Origin: Rhodocyclaceae bacterium
GTDB lineage: Bacteria > Pseudomonadota > Gammaproteobacteria > Burkholderiales > Rhodocyclaceae
Reading direction: 5' to 3'
DNA: 64,000 nucleotides
Assembly: GCA_018261935.1 (NCBI GenBank)
Contig: JAGTRP010000013.1
Coordinates: 1-64,000 of the forward strand
Part shown: piece after piece, positions 14,809 to 23,930 of the stretch
Position numbering within the stretch: position 1 is the first letter of the stretch
How the letters are laid out: the number at the start of each line of letters is the position of its first letter
Program-made: the position numbers and the translations under genes
The notes under the pieces: model-generated
The model's database searches: none
Told to the model about the DNA's origin: nothing
What the model saw: only the letters and a program-made list of their open reading frames with translations

Positions 14809-16824
14809 TCACAGGGCCGAGAGGGGCGCCGGCAGCGCGGGCTGGCCGCCGGCCGGCGGGGTTCCGGGCAATCCGGGTTCGGTGCCGGGCTGGGGCGGCA
14901 TCACGCCGGGGGTCGTGGGCGCGCCGGTGGCCGGCGCCGGGATGGGTTCCGGCGCCGGCGCGGGGGTGGGCGTCGCCCCCGGCAGGGGCCCGCTGACGCC
15001 GCCGCCCCCGCCGGGCCGGGCGCCGATGCTGCCGACTCCGCTCTCGGTGCCGGCGGCGAACTCGGTGGCGGAGGCCGGCGGGAAAGCCAGGGTGCGGACG
15101 ATGCGCGGGGTGATGAGGAGCACGATCTCGGTCTTGGCGCTGTTGTCGGTGTTGTTGGAAAAGAGGCGGCCGAGGACGGGCATGTCCCCGAGGCCGGGAA
15201 TCTTGCTGGCAGTGTGCCGGTCCTCGTCCTGGATAAGCCCGGCCAGGACCTGGGTCTCGCCGTCCCGGAGGCGGAGCACGGTGCCGGCGGAGCGGGTGCC
15301 CACCTGGTAGGCGACGGTGCCCGCGGAGCTGGTGACTTCCTTGGCGATGCTGCTCACCTCCAGCCCGACCTTCATGGTGACTTCGTCCTCGAGGCCGATA
15401 TTGGGCTCCACGTCCAGCTTCACCCCCACGTCCAGGTAGCTGACGGACTGGGAGACGAAGCCGGTGGAGGTGGCGGTGCTGGTCAGCACGGGCACCCGGT
15501 CGCCGATGTGGATCTTGGCCTTTTCCCGGTTCTTGACCCGGATGCGGGGGTTGGCCAGGACGTTGGTGTTGTTGTCCCGGGCATTGAGATTGATGAGCAG
15601 CGCCGGGTTGGCGATGAAGGTGGTGAGGCCGCCGGCATTGTGGCGCAGGTCCACCACGCCCGAAGCCACCGTGGTCCCCGGGGTGGTGGTCTCGACCACG
15701 ACGCCGCCGGTGGTGGACTGGGTGGTGGTGCCGCCCTGGAGGACCCCGTAGCCGATCTGGGTCGGCCACTGGATGCCCAGGTTTTCCAGGCGGCCCCGGC
15801 TCACCTCCAGCACCTCCACCTCCAGGATGGCCTCGGGCTCGGCCAGGTCCTGGCTGGCGATGAGCTTCTCCGCCACCCGCACGGCCTCCGGCGTATCCCG
15901 GATCATGAGGTGGTTGAGGCGCTCGTCCACGAAGACGTCCCGGGTCTTCAGCATGGTCCGCAGCATGTTGCCCACCTGCTTGGCGTCGGCATTGGCGAGG
16001 TAGAAGGATTTCATCACCAGCTCCTGGTAGTCCCGCTGCTTGGCCGGGTTGTTGGGGTACACCAGGATGCTGTGCTCGGAGAGGACCTTGAGGTCGAGCT
16101 GGGCGGTGAGCAGGATGAGCTTGAGGGCATCCTCGATGGGAGTATCGCGGACGAAGATGGTGGTCTTGAGATCCGGCGCCACGTCCTTGTCGATGACGAA
16201 GTTGATGCCGGCGGTGCGGGAGATCACTTCCAGCACCGCCCGCAGGCTGGCATCCCGGAATTCCAGGGTGATGGGCCGGGTGAGCCGCTTGGGCTTGAGC
16301 TTGGGAGCGAGGGCGATCTTCCGGTTCTGCTCCTCCTCAAGGCGGCGCAGGAGGGTGCGCGCCTCCCGGTTGCGGGGCGCTTCGGCCAGGACCCGGCGCA
16401 GGAGGACCAGGGCCTTTTCGGCCTGCCCCTTGTCCGCCAGTTCGGCGGCATCCCGCACCATGGCGGCGTGGCGGCGCTCCGCCTTCAGGCCTTCCAGGGC
16501 GGCGGCGACGCGCTGGTTGGGGGGATCGATGCGCTGGGCCCGCAGGTAGATTTCGTTGGCCTGGTCGTAAGCCCCGTTGACCTGGGCCGTCATGCCCTGG
16601 GCCAGGAGCTGGTTCACCGCCCGCTCCCGCTGCTTGGCCAGGTAGGCGCGGATTTCGGCATCGCCCGGAGACTCCTGCTGGGCCTGCTCAAGGCGGGCCA
16701 GCCCCTCCTCCAGCCGGCCCTGGGCCAGCAGGTCCTGGCCCTCCCGGAAGGCCGGAGGGGTGGTGGTGGCGCAGCCGGCGGCCAGGGCTGCCCAGAGCAA
16801 GGGGGCGAAAAGTCGTCTTTTCAA
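14809..16824 (-). CDS. gspD: GspD/PilQ-like outer-membrane secretin, lipoprotein with TPR-like N-terminus
   Basis: A 671-residue protein. The N-terminus MKRRLFAPLLWAALAAGC has a lipobox (LAAG-C), so it should be lipidated. Residues ~25-150 read as tetratricopeptide-like helices (GQDLLAQGRLEEGLARLEQA; ANEIYLRAQRIDP; KALVLLRRVLAEAP). A secretin N0/STN domain follows (ITLEFRDASLRAVLEVIS), then one N1-type domain (SFYLANADAKQVGNMLRTML). The secretin channel domain has VLANPRIRVKNREKAKIHIGD, GTVLRLRDGETQVLAGLIQ and KTEIVLLITPRIV. The C-terminal ~75 residues are Pro/Gly-rich. It forms the outer-membrane pore. The lipid anchor plus TPRs suggests built-in piloting. Confidence 0.9.
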   Translation of the reverse strand: MKRRLFAPLLWAALAAGCATTTPPAFREGQDLLAQGRLEEGLARLEQAQQESPGDAEIRAYLAKQRERAVNQLLAQGMTAQVNGAYDQANEIYLRAQRIDPPNQRVAAALEGLKAERRHAAMVRDAAELADKGQAEKALVLLRRVLAEAPRNREARTLLRRLEEEQNRKIALAPKLKPKRLTRPITLEFRDASLRAVLEVISRTAGINFVIDKDVAPDLKTTIFVRDTPIEDALKLILLTAQLDLKVLSEHSILVYPNNPAKQRDYQELVMKSFYLANADAKQVGNMLRTMLKTRDVFVDERLNHLMIRDTPEAVRVAEKLIASQDLAEPEAILEVEVLEVSRGRLENLGIQWPTQIGYGVLQGGTTTQSTTGGVVVETTTPGTTVASGVVDLRHNAGGLTTFIANPALLINLNARDNNTNVLANPRIRVKNREKAKIHIGDRVPVLTSTATSTGFVSQSVSYLDVGVKLDVEPNIGLEDEVTMKVGLEVSSIAKEVTSSAGTVAYQVGTRSAGTVLRLRDGETQVLAGLIQDEDRHTASKIPGLGDMPVLGRLFSNNTDNSAKTEIVLLITPRIVRTLAFPPASATEFAAGTESGVGSIGARPGGGGGVSGPLPGATPTPAPAPEPIPAPATGAPTTPGVMPPQPGTEPGLPGTPPAGGQPALPAPLSAL

Positions 16825-17342
16825 GGGGTCCTCCCGATTTCCAGGGTCTGCTGCTCGTTCGTGGGTAGGTAGACAAAGGTCACTGCCGCCGGGGAAATGC
16901 GCTTCACCTTGTAGACGCCGTCGAGGACGTCCCCCTGCCGGACCGCCAGGTTGCGTTCCTCCGCGTCCGCCAGGTACACCGTCACCCGCCCGTGGTCGAT
17001 GAGCCGGCCCAGGTAGGTGAAGGGCAGGGGCGGCGGTTTCGGGGGGCCGGCGGCGGTGGCCGATTGCTCGGCGGGCGGCGCGTACCAGCTCTGCTTGGGG
17101 AAGAGGTCCCGGATTTCGCCCTTTTCCCCTTCCGGCTCGACACGTCCCAGCCCCAGCCTGCCGGGATCGGCGGGATTGGGCCGGGCTCCTCCGGCGGGGC
17201 CCGCCGCCGTGCGCTCCCCGGCGGGGGGCGGGCCTCCGTCCGCCGGCTCCTCGGTCTCGTAGCCGGTCCAGATCACCAGGGCCAGGGTGGCGGCCAGGGC
17301 GCCTCCCAGGATCGTCCAGCGCTGGCGGGGGGATAGGGCCAT
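16821..17342 (-). CDS. GspC/PilP-like inner-membrane protein
   Basis: A 173-residue protein with one N-terminal transmembrane helix (TILGGALAATLALVIWTGY, residues ~10-28), a Gly/Pro-rich linker, and a C-terminal beta domain (PFTYLGRLIDHGRVTVYLAD...AVRQGDVLDGVYKVKRISPAAVTFVYL). This is the homology-region architecture of GspC and PilP, which link the inner-membrane platform to the secretin. It overlaps the secretin gene by 4 bases, supporting direct partnership. Confidence 0.75.
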   Translation of the reverse strand: MALSPRQRWTILGGALAATLALVIWTGYETEEPADGGPPPAGERTAAGPAGGARPNPADPGRLGLGRVEPEGEKGEIRDLFPKQSWYAPPAEQSATAAGPPKPPPLPFTYLGRLIDHGRVTVYLADAEERNLAVRQGDVLDGVYKVKRISPAAVTFVYLPTNEQQTLEIGRTP

Positions 17343-17345
17343 GCC

Positions 17346-17885
17346 TCAGGCCTCCCGCAGGTAGAGGATGAAGCGGATCTGGGCATCCACCAGCGACTCG
17401 CCGATGGCGGCCCGCCGGATCTGGAGATCCCGCAGGGCCAGGGTGGGCACTTCCGCCAGGGCGACCCGGATGAATTCCCTGATCTGCACGTAGCTGCCCC
17501 GCACCGGCAGGTCGATCTGGTAGGCCAGCAGCCGGCTGTTGCGGTCCAGGGTCTGCCGGTATTCGGCCTTTTCCAGGTTGAGGGAGAACTGCTCCCCGGC
17601 GGCGTAAATCTTTTGCAGCCAGGCGGGGGCCGTGCCCCGGCTGGGAAAGCCGTTGTAGAAGGCGGCCAGCTGGGTTTCCGCCCCCTGGGGCCCGGGACGC
17701 CCCGGGCCGGCGGCCCGGGCCTTGGCCGCCGCCACCTGCCGCTCCAGGCCGCCCACCTGCAGGCGCTCGGGGAGGCTGACGCCGGCCCAGAACACGACGC
17801 CCAGGAAGAGAAGCCCGATCCCCGCCAGGCCGGGAGTGCCGAGGATGCGGCGCCAGCGCCGCAGGAGCCAGGCACGGGGAGTCAT
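17346..17885 (-). CDS. PilO/GspM-like platform protein
   Basis: A 179-residue protein with a cytoplasmic basic start, one membrane helix (LAGIGLLFLGVVFWAGV), a short coiled-coil (GGLERQVAAAKARA) and a ferredoxin-like C-terminal domain (LLAYQIDLPVRGSYVQIREFIRVAL...LALRDLQIRR). The order after the pilM- and pilN-like genes and this architecture fit PilO or the related GspM. It is 3 bases from the GspC/PilP-like gene. Confidence 0.7.
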   Translation of the reverse strand: MTPRAWLLRRWRRILGTPGLAGIGLLFLGVVFWAGVSLPERLQVGGLERQVAAAKARAAGPGRPGPQGAETQLAAFYNGFPSRGTAPAWLQKIYAAGEQFSLNLEKAEYRQTLDRNSRLLAYQIDLPVRGSYVQIREFIRVALAEVPTLALRDLQIRRAAIGESLVDAQIRFILYLREA

Positions 17886-17907
17886 GGTGCCTCTCCGTAA
17901 TGGGGAG

Positions 17908-18432
17908 TCATGATGCCGCCCCCGCCCATTCGGCGGTCACCAGGAAGCGGTAAGGTTTTTGCGGGTCCTGGGACTGCTGGACATCCTCCTGCAGGAAGAC
18001 GTTTTTCAGCACGCCGCCCTGGCCGAGGCGGTCCACGAAGCCCAGGATGGCGTCCCGCCCCTTGGCCTCGCCGCCGATCTGCACCGAGCCCCGGACCGGA
18101 TCCGGCGCCAGGGTGAGGAAGGCGATGTCATCGCTCCTGGCCTCCTCCAGGGCTTTGAAGAGGGCTTCCCAGGGCCGGTTGATGTCCCGGAAGACGACAG
18201 TGGCCGCCTGCATGAGCTGCTGGGCCTCCCGGGCATCGCCGGGGCGGACCTGGACGCGCCCCCGGGCCGTCTGCTGGACGCGGACGAGTTCGCCCCGCCA
18301 GGATTCCACTTCCCTGGAAGCCACCTGATAGTCCGCGATGGCGCCGGCCAGGACCACCAGGCCCGCCCCGAGGAGGGCAAGGCCGGGGGCGGAGAAGCGC
18401 CGGGGCTGGAAGTCGAGGAGCAGGGCTCGCAT
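17908..18432 (-). CDS. PilN-like platform protein
   Basis: A 174-residue protein with a short cytoplasmic N-terminus (MRALLLDFQPRRF), a single membrane helix (PGLALLGAGLVVLAGAIA), a coiled-coil region and a C-terminal domain with VQIGGEAKGRDAILGFVDRL, as in PilN and GspL C-terminal domains. PilN proteins bind PilM through their short cytoplasmic segment. The gene order pilM-N-O-like fits this. Confidence 0.7.
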   Translation of the reverse strand: MRALLLDFQPRRFSAPGLALLGAGLVVLAGAIADYQVASREVESWRGELVRVQQTARGRVQVRPGDAREAQQLMQAATVVFRDINRPWEALFKALEEARSDDIAFLTLAPDPVRGSVQIGGEAKGRDAILGFVDRLGQGGVLKNVFLQEDVQQSQDPQKPYRFLVTAEWAGAAS

Positions 18433-18437
18433 GGGGC

Positions 18438-19268
18438 TCAGGCGTTCAGCGCCATGGCGTAGGCGGCATCTTCGGCCGGCGCGAAGCCGGGCCGGGCGGG
18501 GAGCTTGAGGACGCTGCCCGACCAGCCGTCGGCCAGGGCCATTTCACCGGCCGGCGTCTCCGGGGCGGCGATGCACAGGCGCTCCGGCGGGCTGTCGCGG
18601 CCCGCCAGGAGCAGGGCCCGATCGAGGATCTGGGGCAGCTCCTGGCCCCAGCCCTGCCCCACCTGCCGGCAATTCACGCCGGCCCAGTCGTCCTCCTGGA
18701 ACCAGGCCAGGCACAGCCGCCCCTCCTCGGCCAGGAGGAACCAGTCCCGGCGCCCATCCAGCTCCCGGCGCCAGCGGTTGAAGGCAGCCATCAAGTAGGG
18801 CTGGATGGCGACCAGCGGCAGGCCGGCGCCGGCGCAGATTTCCCGCAGGCCGGCCAGGAGCCGGCGGTCGGCGGCGCAGGCCAGCAGCGGCGCCGGCGGG
18901 CGGCCCTCGTTCCAGAGGATTTCCCAGCCCTCCACGGCCTCCCCGTAGACCTCGGCGAAGCTGTAGCGCACCAGGGCCGCCTGCTCCTCCTCGCCGGTCA
19001 CCTTTTCCTGCCAGGGGACGACGAGGTAATGGACGAAGTGGTTGGAGAGGATGGCCCGGACTTCGGCGTTTTTCCACGGGCGGCGGGGCAGGATGGTTTC
19101 GAGGGCGGCCAGGGCCGGCCGCCAGGGGGGCTCGCCCGCCTGGGCCGGCGGGCAGGCGACGATTTCCTTGGCCACCACCCGATCGGCCAGGCCCCGGGCC
19201 AGGCGCACCAGAATCACCCGCCGGGGAGCGAGGACGACGTGCAGGCGGTCACGCCACGAAAGTGACAC
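18438..19268 (-). CDS. PilM/GspL-like cytoplasmic actin-fold protein
   Basis: A 276-residue soluble protein placed between gspE and the pilN-like gene. It has the alternating beta/alpha pattern of PilM and GspL cytoplasmic domains (VVLAPRRVILVRLARG near the start; VRAILSNHFVHYLVVPW; LLACAADRRLLAGLREICAGAGLPLVAIQP). Canonical phosphate-binding loops of actin-like ATPases are degenerate by eye, as in GspL. It overlaps the gspE end by 20 bases. It would couple the ATPase to the membrane platform. Assignment rests on gene order as much as sequence. Confidence 0.65.
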   Translation of the reverse strand: MSLSWRDRLHVVLAPRRVILVRLARGLADRVVAKEIVACPPAQAGEPPWRPALAALETILPRRPWKNAEVRAILSNHFVHYLVVPWQEKVTGEEEQAALVRYSFAEVYGEAVEGWEILWNEGRPPAPLLACAADRRLLAGLREICAGAGLPLVAIQPYLMAAFNRWRRELDGRRDWFLLAEEGRLCLAWFQEDDWAGVNCRQVGQGWGQELPQILDRALLLAGRDSPPERLCIAAPETPAGEMALADGWSGSVLKLPARPGFAPAEDAAYAMALNA

Positions 19269-20937
19269 GGTTGATCTCCTGCAGGGTGGTCTCGCCCTTC
19301 TTCACCAGATCCACCGCCGCCTCCCGCAGGTAGCGGGTGCCGCTGCGGCGAGCCGCTTCCTTGATGCGGCGGGCGGGCTCCCGGGCGATGATGAGCTCCC
19401 GGATTTCGTCGTTGAGGTTGAGCATCTCGGCGATGGCCTTGCGGCCCTTGAAGCCGCTGCCCCGACATTCACCGCAGCCCCGCCCGTGGCGGAAATTGAA
19501 CTCGGCGGCCTGGTCCGGCGAGATGCCGGAATCGGCGAGGAGCTGGGGCGAGGGCCGGTCGGGCCGGGAGCAGTGGGGGCAATTCACCCGCACCAGGCGC
19601 TGGGCCATGATGCCGTTCAGAGCCGAAACGAAGCTGTAGGGGTCCACGCCCATGTGCATGAAGCGGCCGATGACATCGAAGACGTTGTTGGCGTGCACGG
19701 TGGTGAATACGAGGTGGCCGGTGAGCGCCGCCTGGATGGCGATCTGGGCGGTCTCGGAGTCGCGGATTTCCCCCACCAGGATCTTGTCCGGGTCGTGGCG
19801 CAGGATGGAGCGCAGGCCCCGGGCAAAGGTCAGGCCCTTCTTCTCATTCACCTGGATCTGGAGGACGCCGGAGAGCTGGTATTCCACCGGGTCCTCGATG
19901 GTGATGAATTTGTCCTGGCCCTGGTTGATCTCGCACACCGCCGCGTAGAGGGTGGTGGTCTTGCCGCTGCCGGTGGGGCCGGTGACCAGGACCATGCCGT
20001 AGGGCTCGTGGATGAGGCGGCGGAAATTGGCGATGGATTCCGGATCGAAGCCCAGGGCATCGAGGGAAAGCCCCTGGCCCTGGGTGCCCAGGGTACGGCG
20101 GTCGAGGATGCGCAGCACGGCGTCCTCGCCGAAGATGCTGGGCATGATGGAGACCCGGAAATCCACCTCCCGGCCCCGCATGGCGACCTTGAAGCGCCCG
20201 TCCTGGGGGATGCGGCGCTCGGCGATGTCCAGCTCCGACATGACCTTGATGCGGGAAATGACCTGCTCCGCCAGCTCCTGGCCGGCCATGGCGCCCACCT
20301 GGTTGAGGACGCCGTCGATGCGGTACTTGACCACCAGGCCGTTGACGTCGGTCTCCAGGTGCACGTCGCTGGCCCCGGCCTTGAGCCCGTCGTAGATGAT
20401 GGAATGCACCAGCCGCACCACCTCGCTGGTGTCCTCGCTGATGACCCGCAGGGAGAGATCCTCGGCGGCCTCGCCGGCGGCGGCGCCGCCCCCCCGGCCG
20501 GGCATCACCGTGTCCATGGCGTGCATGGTCTCCTCGTGGCGGGAGAGGTAGACCGCGAGGTCGGCGCGATGGGCGAGGCAGGGGGAAAAGGGCCGCCCCA
20601 CCTGGTTCTCGGCCCAGGCCAGCAGCCCGGCGTCGAAGGGGTCGGCGAAGACCAGGCGCAGCCGGCCCTCGGCATCGGTCATGGCCAGGCATTCGCGCTG
20701 GGCGGCCCGGGCGAAGGGGATGAGCTCCCATTGGGGCTGCAGGCGGTAGAGGGCGTTGATATCCACCCAGTCGTAGCGGAAGGTGGCCGCCAGGGTTGCC
20801 AGGAAAGCCATCGCCGGGAGCCCGGACTGCTCCTCCAGCACGGTCAGCAGGGGGCGGCCGCTGGCGTCGGCCTCGCGGCGGGCGGCCGAGAGCTGCTCGG
20901 GGGAAAAACGGGAAACGGAGACTGCAGTTTCGTTCAT
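19249..20937 (-). CDS. gspE: GspE/PilB-type secretion ATPase
   Basis: A 562-residue protein. Residues ~10-160 are the N-terminal T2SS-E domain. The ATPase core has Walker A GPTGSGKTTT, the Asp box FITIEDPVEYQL, Walker B region ILVGEIRDSETAQIA and the His box TGHLVFTTVHANN. A tetra-cysteine zinc motif CPHCSRP...CGECRGSGFKGR follows. The start is ATG 20937, overlapping gspF by 4 bases; the longer frame runs into gspF. It powers pseudopilus assembly at the inner membrane. Confidence 0.93.
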   Translation of the reverse strand: MNETAVSVSRFSPEQLSAARREADASGRPLLTVLEEQSGLPAMAFLATLAATFRYDWVDINALYRLQPQWELIPFARAAQRECLAMTDAEGRLRLVFADPFDAGLLAWAENQVGRPFSPCLAHRADLAVYLSRHEETMHAMDTVMPGRGGGAAAGEAAEDLSLRVISEDTSEVVRLVHSIIYDGLKAGASDVHLETDVNGLVVKYRIDGVLNQVGAMAGQELAEQVISRIKVMSELDIAERRIPQDGRFKVAMRGREVDFRVSIMPSIFGEDAVLRILDRRTLGTQGQGLSLDALGFDPESIANFRRLIHEPYGMVLVTGPTGSGKTTTLYAAVCEINQGQDKFITIEDPVEYQLSGVLQIQVNEKKGLTFARGLRSILRHDPDKILVGEIRDSETAQIAIQAALTGHLVFTTVHANNVFDVIGRFMHMGVDPYSFVSALNGIMAQRLVRVNCPHCSRPDRPSPQLLADSGISPDQAAEFNFRHGRGCGECRGSGFKGRKAIAEMLNLNDEIRELIIAREPARRIKEAARRSGTRYLREAAVDLVKKGETTLQEINRVTFVA

Positions 20938-22121
20938 CGGATGCTTCCAGCCAATTCGAAAATGGGCATGTACATGAGGACCACGATGGCGCCGATGACG
21001 AGCCCGATGACCGCCATCAGGATGGGCTCGAAGAGGCGGGTGAACCAATCCACCCAGCGGGCCATCTCCTCCTCGTGGAAGACGGCGATGCGCTCCATCA
21101 TCTCCCCCATCTGGCCGGTGCCTTCGCCCACCCGCAGCATGCGGGAAGCCACCGGCGTGGTCAGGCCGTTGCCGTCCATGGCCCGGGACAGGGCGTAGCC
21201 CTCGCGGATTTCCTTCACCGCCCGCTGCAGCTGGCCCCGCAGGGTGGGCTGCAGGAGGCCGGAGACCATGTCCAGGGCATTGACCACCGGGGTGCCGCCG
21301 GAAAGCAGCATCCCCACCGTGCGGTAGAAGCGGGCGAGCTGATAGACCCGCATGCGCTCCCCGACCCAGGGGATGGCCCACAGGCGGGTGCCGAACCAGC
21401 GCTTGAAGCCCGGGTGCAGGACAGCGTAGGCCAGCCCCGCCAGCGCCCCCAGGACGGCGACCGACATGGCCAGGGCGTGAGCGTTCAAAAGCTCGCCCCA
21501 GGCCAGGAGCACCCGGGAAAAGAAGGGCAGGTTGCTGCCCATGCTCTCGTACACCCCGGCGAAGCGGGGCACCACGTAGCCCATGAGGAAGATCACCACC
21601 AGGCCGCCCACCACCATCAGCAGCACCGGGTAGATAGCGGAGCTGATGATCTTCTTCTTGATGGCCTCCACCTGGGACTGGTAGGCCACGTAGCGGCCCA
21701 AGGCCTCAGGGAGGTCCCCGGTGCGCTCGCTGGCGCGGACGGTGGCGACGTAGAGGGCCGGGAAGACCGCCGGGTACTGCTCCAGGGCGGCGGACAGGGT
21801 CTGGCCCTCGGTGAGGATGCGGATGACGCCTTCTAGCACCTTCCGGGCTTCCGGCCGGTGCTCCTTTTCCACCAGGGTCTCCATGGCTTCCAGGAGGGGC
21901 AGGCCGGCCCCCAGGAGGGCGAGGAGTTCCTGGGTGAACAGCACGAGGGGAAAGGTCGCCCGGCGCCCGAAGCGGATGCGCACCAGCGCCGCCGCCGGGC
22001 GTACGGTGAGCACCTTGTAGCCCATGCCCTGGGCCCGCAGCGCGGCGTCGGCATCGCTGGCCGCCTCGATGGACAGGGAAGCCACGCCGGCGCCCTTGAT
22101 GGCCTTCACCTCGTAACGCAT
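20934..22121 (-). CDS. gspF: GspF/PilC-type inner-membrane platform protein
   Basis: A 395-residue protein of normal length, with two repeated T2SS-F domains (first around FTQELLALLGAGLPLLEAMETL; second around FYRTVGMLLSGGTPVVNALDMV), each followed by GERTGDLPEAL or GEGTGQMGEMM type motifs. There are three membrane helices, at ~170-195, ~220-240 and ~365-385. First gene of the minus-strand secretion operon. The 271 bases upstream, shared with the divergent cupin gene, must hold its promoter; no clear -35/-10 was picked out. Confidence 0.93.
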   Translation of the reverse strand: MRYEVKAIKGAGVASLSIEAASDADAALRAQGMGYKVLTVRPAAALVRIRFGRRATFPLVLFTQELLALLGAGLPLLEAMETLVEKEHRPEARKVLEGVIRILTEGQTLSAALEQYPAVFPALYVATVRASERTGDLPEALGRYVAYQSQVEAIKKKIISSAIYPVLLMVVGGLVVIFLMGYVVPRFAGVYESMGSNLPFFSRVLLAWGELLNAHALAMSVAVLGALAGLAYAVLHPGFKRWFGTRLWAIPWVGERMRVYQLARFYRTVGMLLSGGTPVVNALDMVSGLLQPTLRGQLQRAVKEIREGYALSRAMDGNGLTTPVASRMLRVGEGTGQMGEMMERIAVFHEEEMARWVDWFTRLFEPILMAVIGLVIGAIVVLMYMPIFELAGSIR

Positions 22122-22392
22122 GCGTTGTCTCGATACACATTGACCCCTTTGTCCGGCGGCCGCGATGCGCCTCGATTTCCACCCGCAATCTTCCGGCCAG
22201 GGGCGATCCCCGGCCCGGCCCGCCAGTCAAGATTGGATCGGCCGTCCCGATGCCAGTTCCGGCCCCTGCCGAACCATCGCCCCGGGGCCGGACCTGAAAA
22301 GGCTGGGGGAAAACCGGCAGCTTCCCCGGCTTTTCCCGCCCATGCCGTCCGGGTTACCCTGGCGATTTTTCCCTCGCCCCAGGAGAGAACCA

Positions 22393-22875
22393 ATGAAACG
22401 AATCCAGGCCAGCGACCTCGCCGCCTTGAGCCGCGATGCCTCCAAGGCACCGCGCCGGCGCAGCAACCTCAACCTTCACCCCGAGCTGGCTGATCCGGTG
22501 CAGCGCCTGCTGAACGCCATCGAACCCGGCAGCTACGTGCCGCCCCACCGCCACGGCTCGCCGGCCAAGTGGGAACTTTTCGTCATCCTTTCCGGCGCCA
22601 TCGCGGTGCTGATTTTCGATGGCGAGGGCAAAGTGCTGGAGCGGGTGGAACTCGACGCCGACGGCCCCACCCGGATGGTGGAGATTCCGCCGGCCGCCTG
22701 GCACAGCGCCGTCGCCCTCAGGGCGGGAACAGTGGTGCTCGAAGTGAAGCCCGGGCCGTACGCGGCGTTGGCGAGCGAGGATTTCGCAAGCTGGGCGCCA
22801 AAGGATGGGACGGAGGAGGCAGCGGCGCTGGTGGAGCGGTTGGCCAGGGCGGGGGTGGGGGAATGCCTGGGGTGA
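22393..22875 (+). CDS. WbuC-family cupin protein
   Basis: A 160-residue protein starting at ATG 22393 after an AGGAGAG ribosome-binding site. A single cupin barrel contains the metal-site pattern PHRHGSPAKWELFVILSG and later IPPAAWHSAVAL, matching the WbuC cupin-fold metalloprotein group often found near surface-polysaccharide genes. It diverges from the secretion operon. The catalysed reaction is not known. Confidence 0.75.
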   Translation: MKRIQASDLAALSRDASKAPRRRSNLNLHPELADPVQRLLNAIEPGSYVPPHRHGSPAKWELFVILSGAIAVLIFDGEGKVLERVELDADGPTRMVEIPPAAWHSAVALRAGTVVLEVKPGPYAALASEDFASWAPKDGTEEAAALVERLARAGVGECLG

Positions 22876-23079
22876 GGAAAGCGGGCGGATGGGGATTTCA
22901 GGGGTGACGTATCGTGAAACCGGCCGCGCCGCATGCCATGTTAATATTTCAAGGGTCGGCTGCCAGGTTATTGATCAAGTCAACTAACCTGACGCTAGCC
23001 GGTTTATTTATCGAAATGGAATCGAGTTCACGTTATGCCTTGCCTTGGTAATTCGTTTGCATCTAATTCAGGAGAATAA

Positions 23080-23805
23080 ATGTCTAGATTTCTTAGACTT
23101 ACAGTCTTAATGCCAATTTTGTTTTTGACTTCGGCATGTGTGGGCCCACTTCCTCGAATTGAGACATCTCCCACTGCGTTGGCAAATATAAGAACCATCG
23201 CAGTTATCCGCCCACCTGAGCCCGATCTCTATACAGTCATCAACTTTGGTAATGCAGGAATGGCAGCTGTAGCTGGTGTATTGGGAGGTGCAGCTGCAGG
23301 TGGTGTGCAAGTGAATATGATGGCGCAAGTCACTCAAAACCTAAAACATGAAAATCCGTCCATAATTTCTCAAGCACTGCCGGAAAGTATTACTCAAGAA
23401 CTGAACAAGCGCGGATATGAGGCAAGAATAGAGGACGGCCCATGGGAACGGCAGGAAGGAGGAGCATTCCAACTGCAATGGGACAAAATAGACTCCTCGG
23501 CAGATGGCGTATTAGTTGTGATACCAACAATTGTCGGTTTTGTTGCAAAAGGTCTTACCGCTGATTACATGCCTACCGTTATTGCAGGCGTAACTCTGGT
23601 TGGTAAAAATCGAAATGACAAGTTGTATCGAGGCTTTCATTCATCCGGGTGGATACCTAGTGGAGATGGCTGGCGACGCTCTGAACCCAAAATCACTTTT
23701 CCAAATTTTGATTCGATATTGGCAGACCAGCAAAAAGCTGCTGCCTCATTGAGAGCCGGTGCCGCAAGTGTCGCAATAACAGTAGCTGAAGATCTTAAGC
23801 GTTAA
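23080..23805 (+). CDS. hypothetical lipoprotein
   Basis: A 241-residue protein after an AGGAGAA ribosome-binding site. The signal peptide ends in the lipobox LTSA-C (Cys20), so outer-membrane anchoring is likely. Positions ~55-80 are a Gly/Ala-rich segment that may be membrane-interacting (GMAAVAGVLGGAAAGGV). The rest is soluble with no motif I recognise. The gene and its flanks are visibly richer in A and T, with AT-rich codons, than neighbours, suggesting recent acquisition. Confidence 0.65.
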   Translation: MSRFLRLTVLMPILFLTSACVGPLPRIETSPTALANIRTIAVIRPPEPDLYTVINFGNAGMAAVAGVLGGAAAGGVQVNMMAQVTQNLKHENPSIISQALPESITQELNKRGYEARIEDGPWERQEGGAFQLQWDKIDSSADGVLVVIPTIVGFVAKGLTADYMPTVIAGVTLVGKNRNDKLYRGFHSSGWIPSGDGWRRSEPKITFPNFDSILADQQKAAASLRAGAASVAITVAEDLKR

Positions 23806-23930
23806 CAATGTCCAATTTTTCTTCGGTGAAGCTAACCCGGCATAACAATCCGGTCCAGGGGACGGTCAGCCAGCTGCGCTGCCTGCCCGCCCCTGACCTC
23901 CGTCGTTAACCGTCGGCATACACAATCCCC

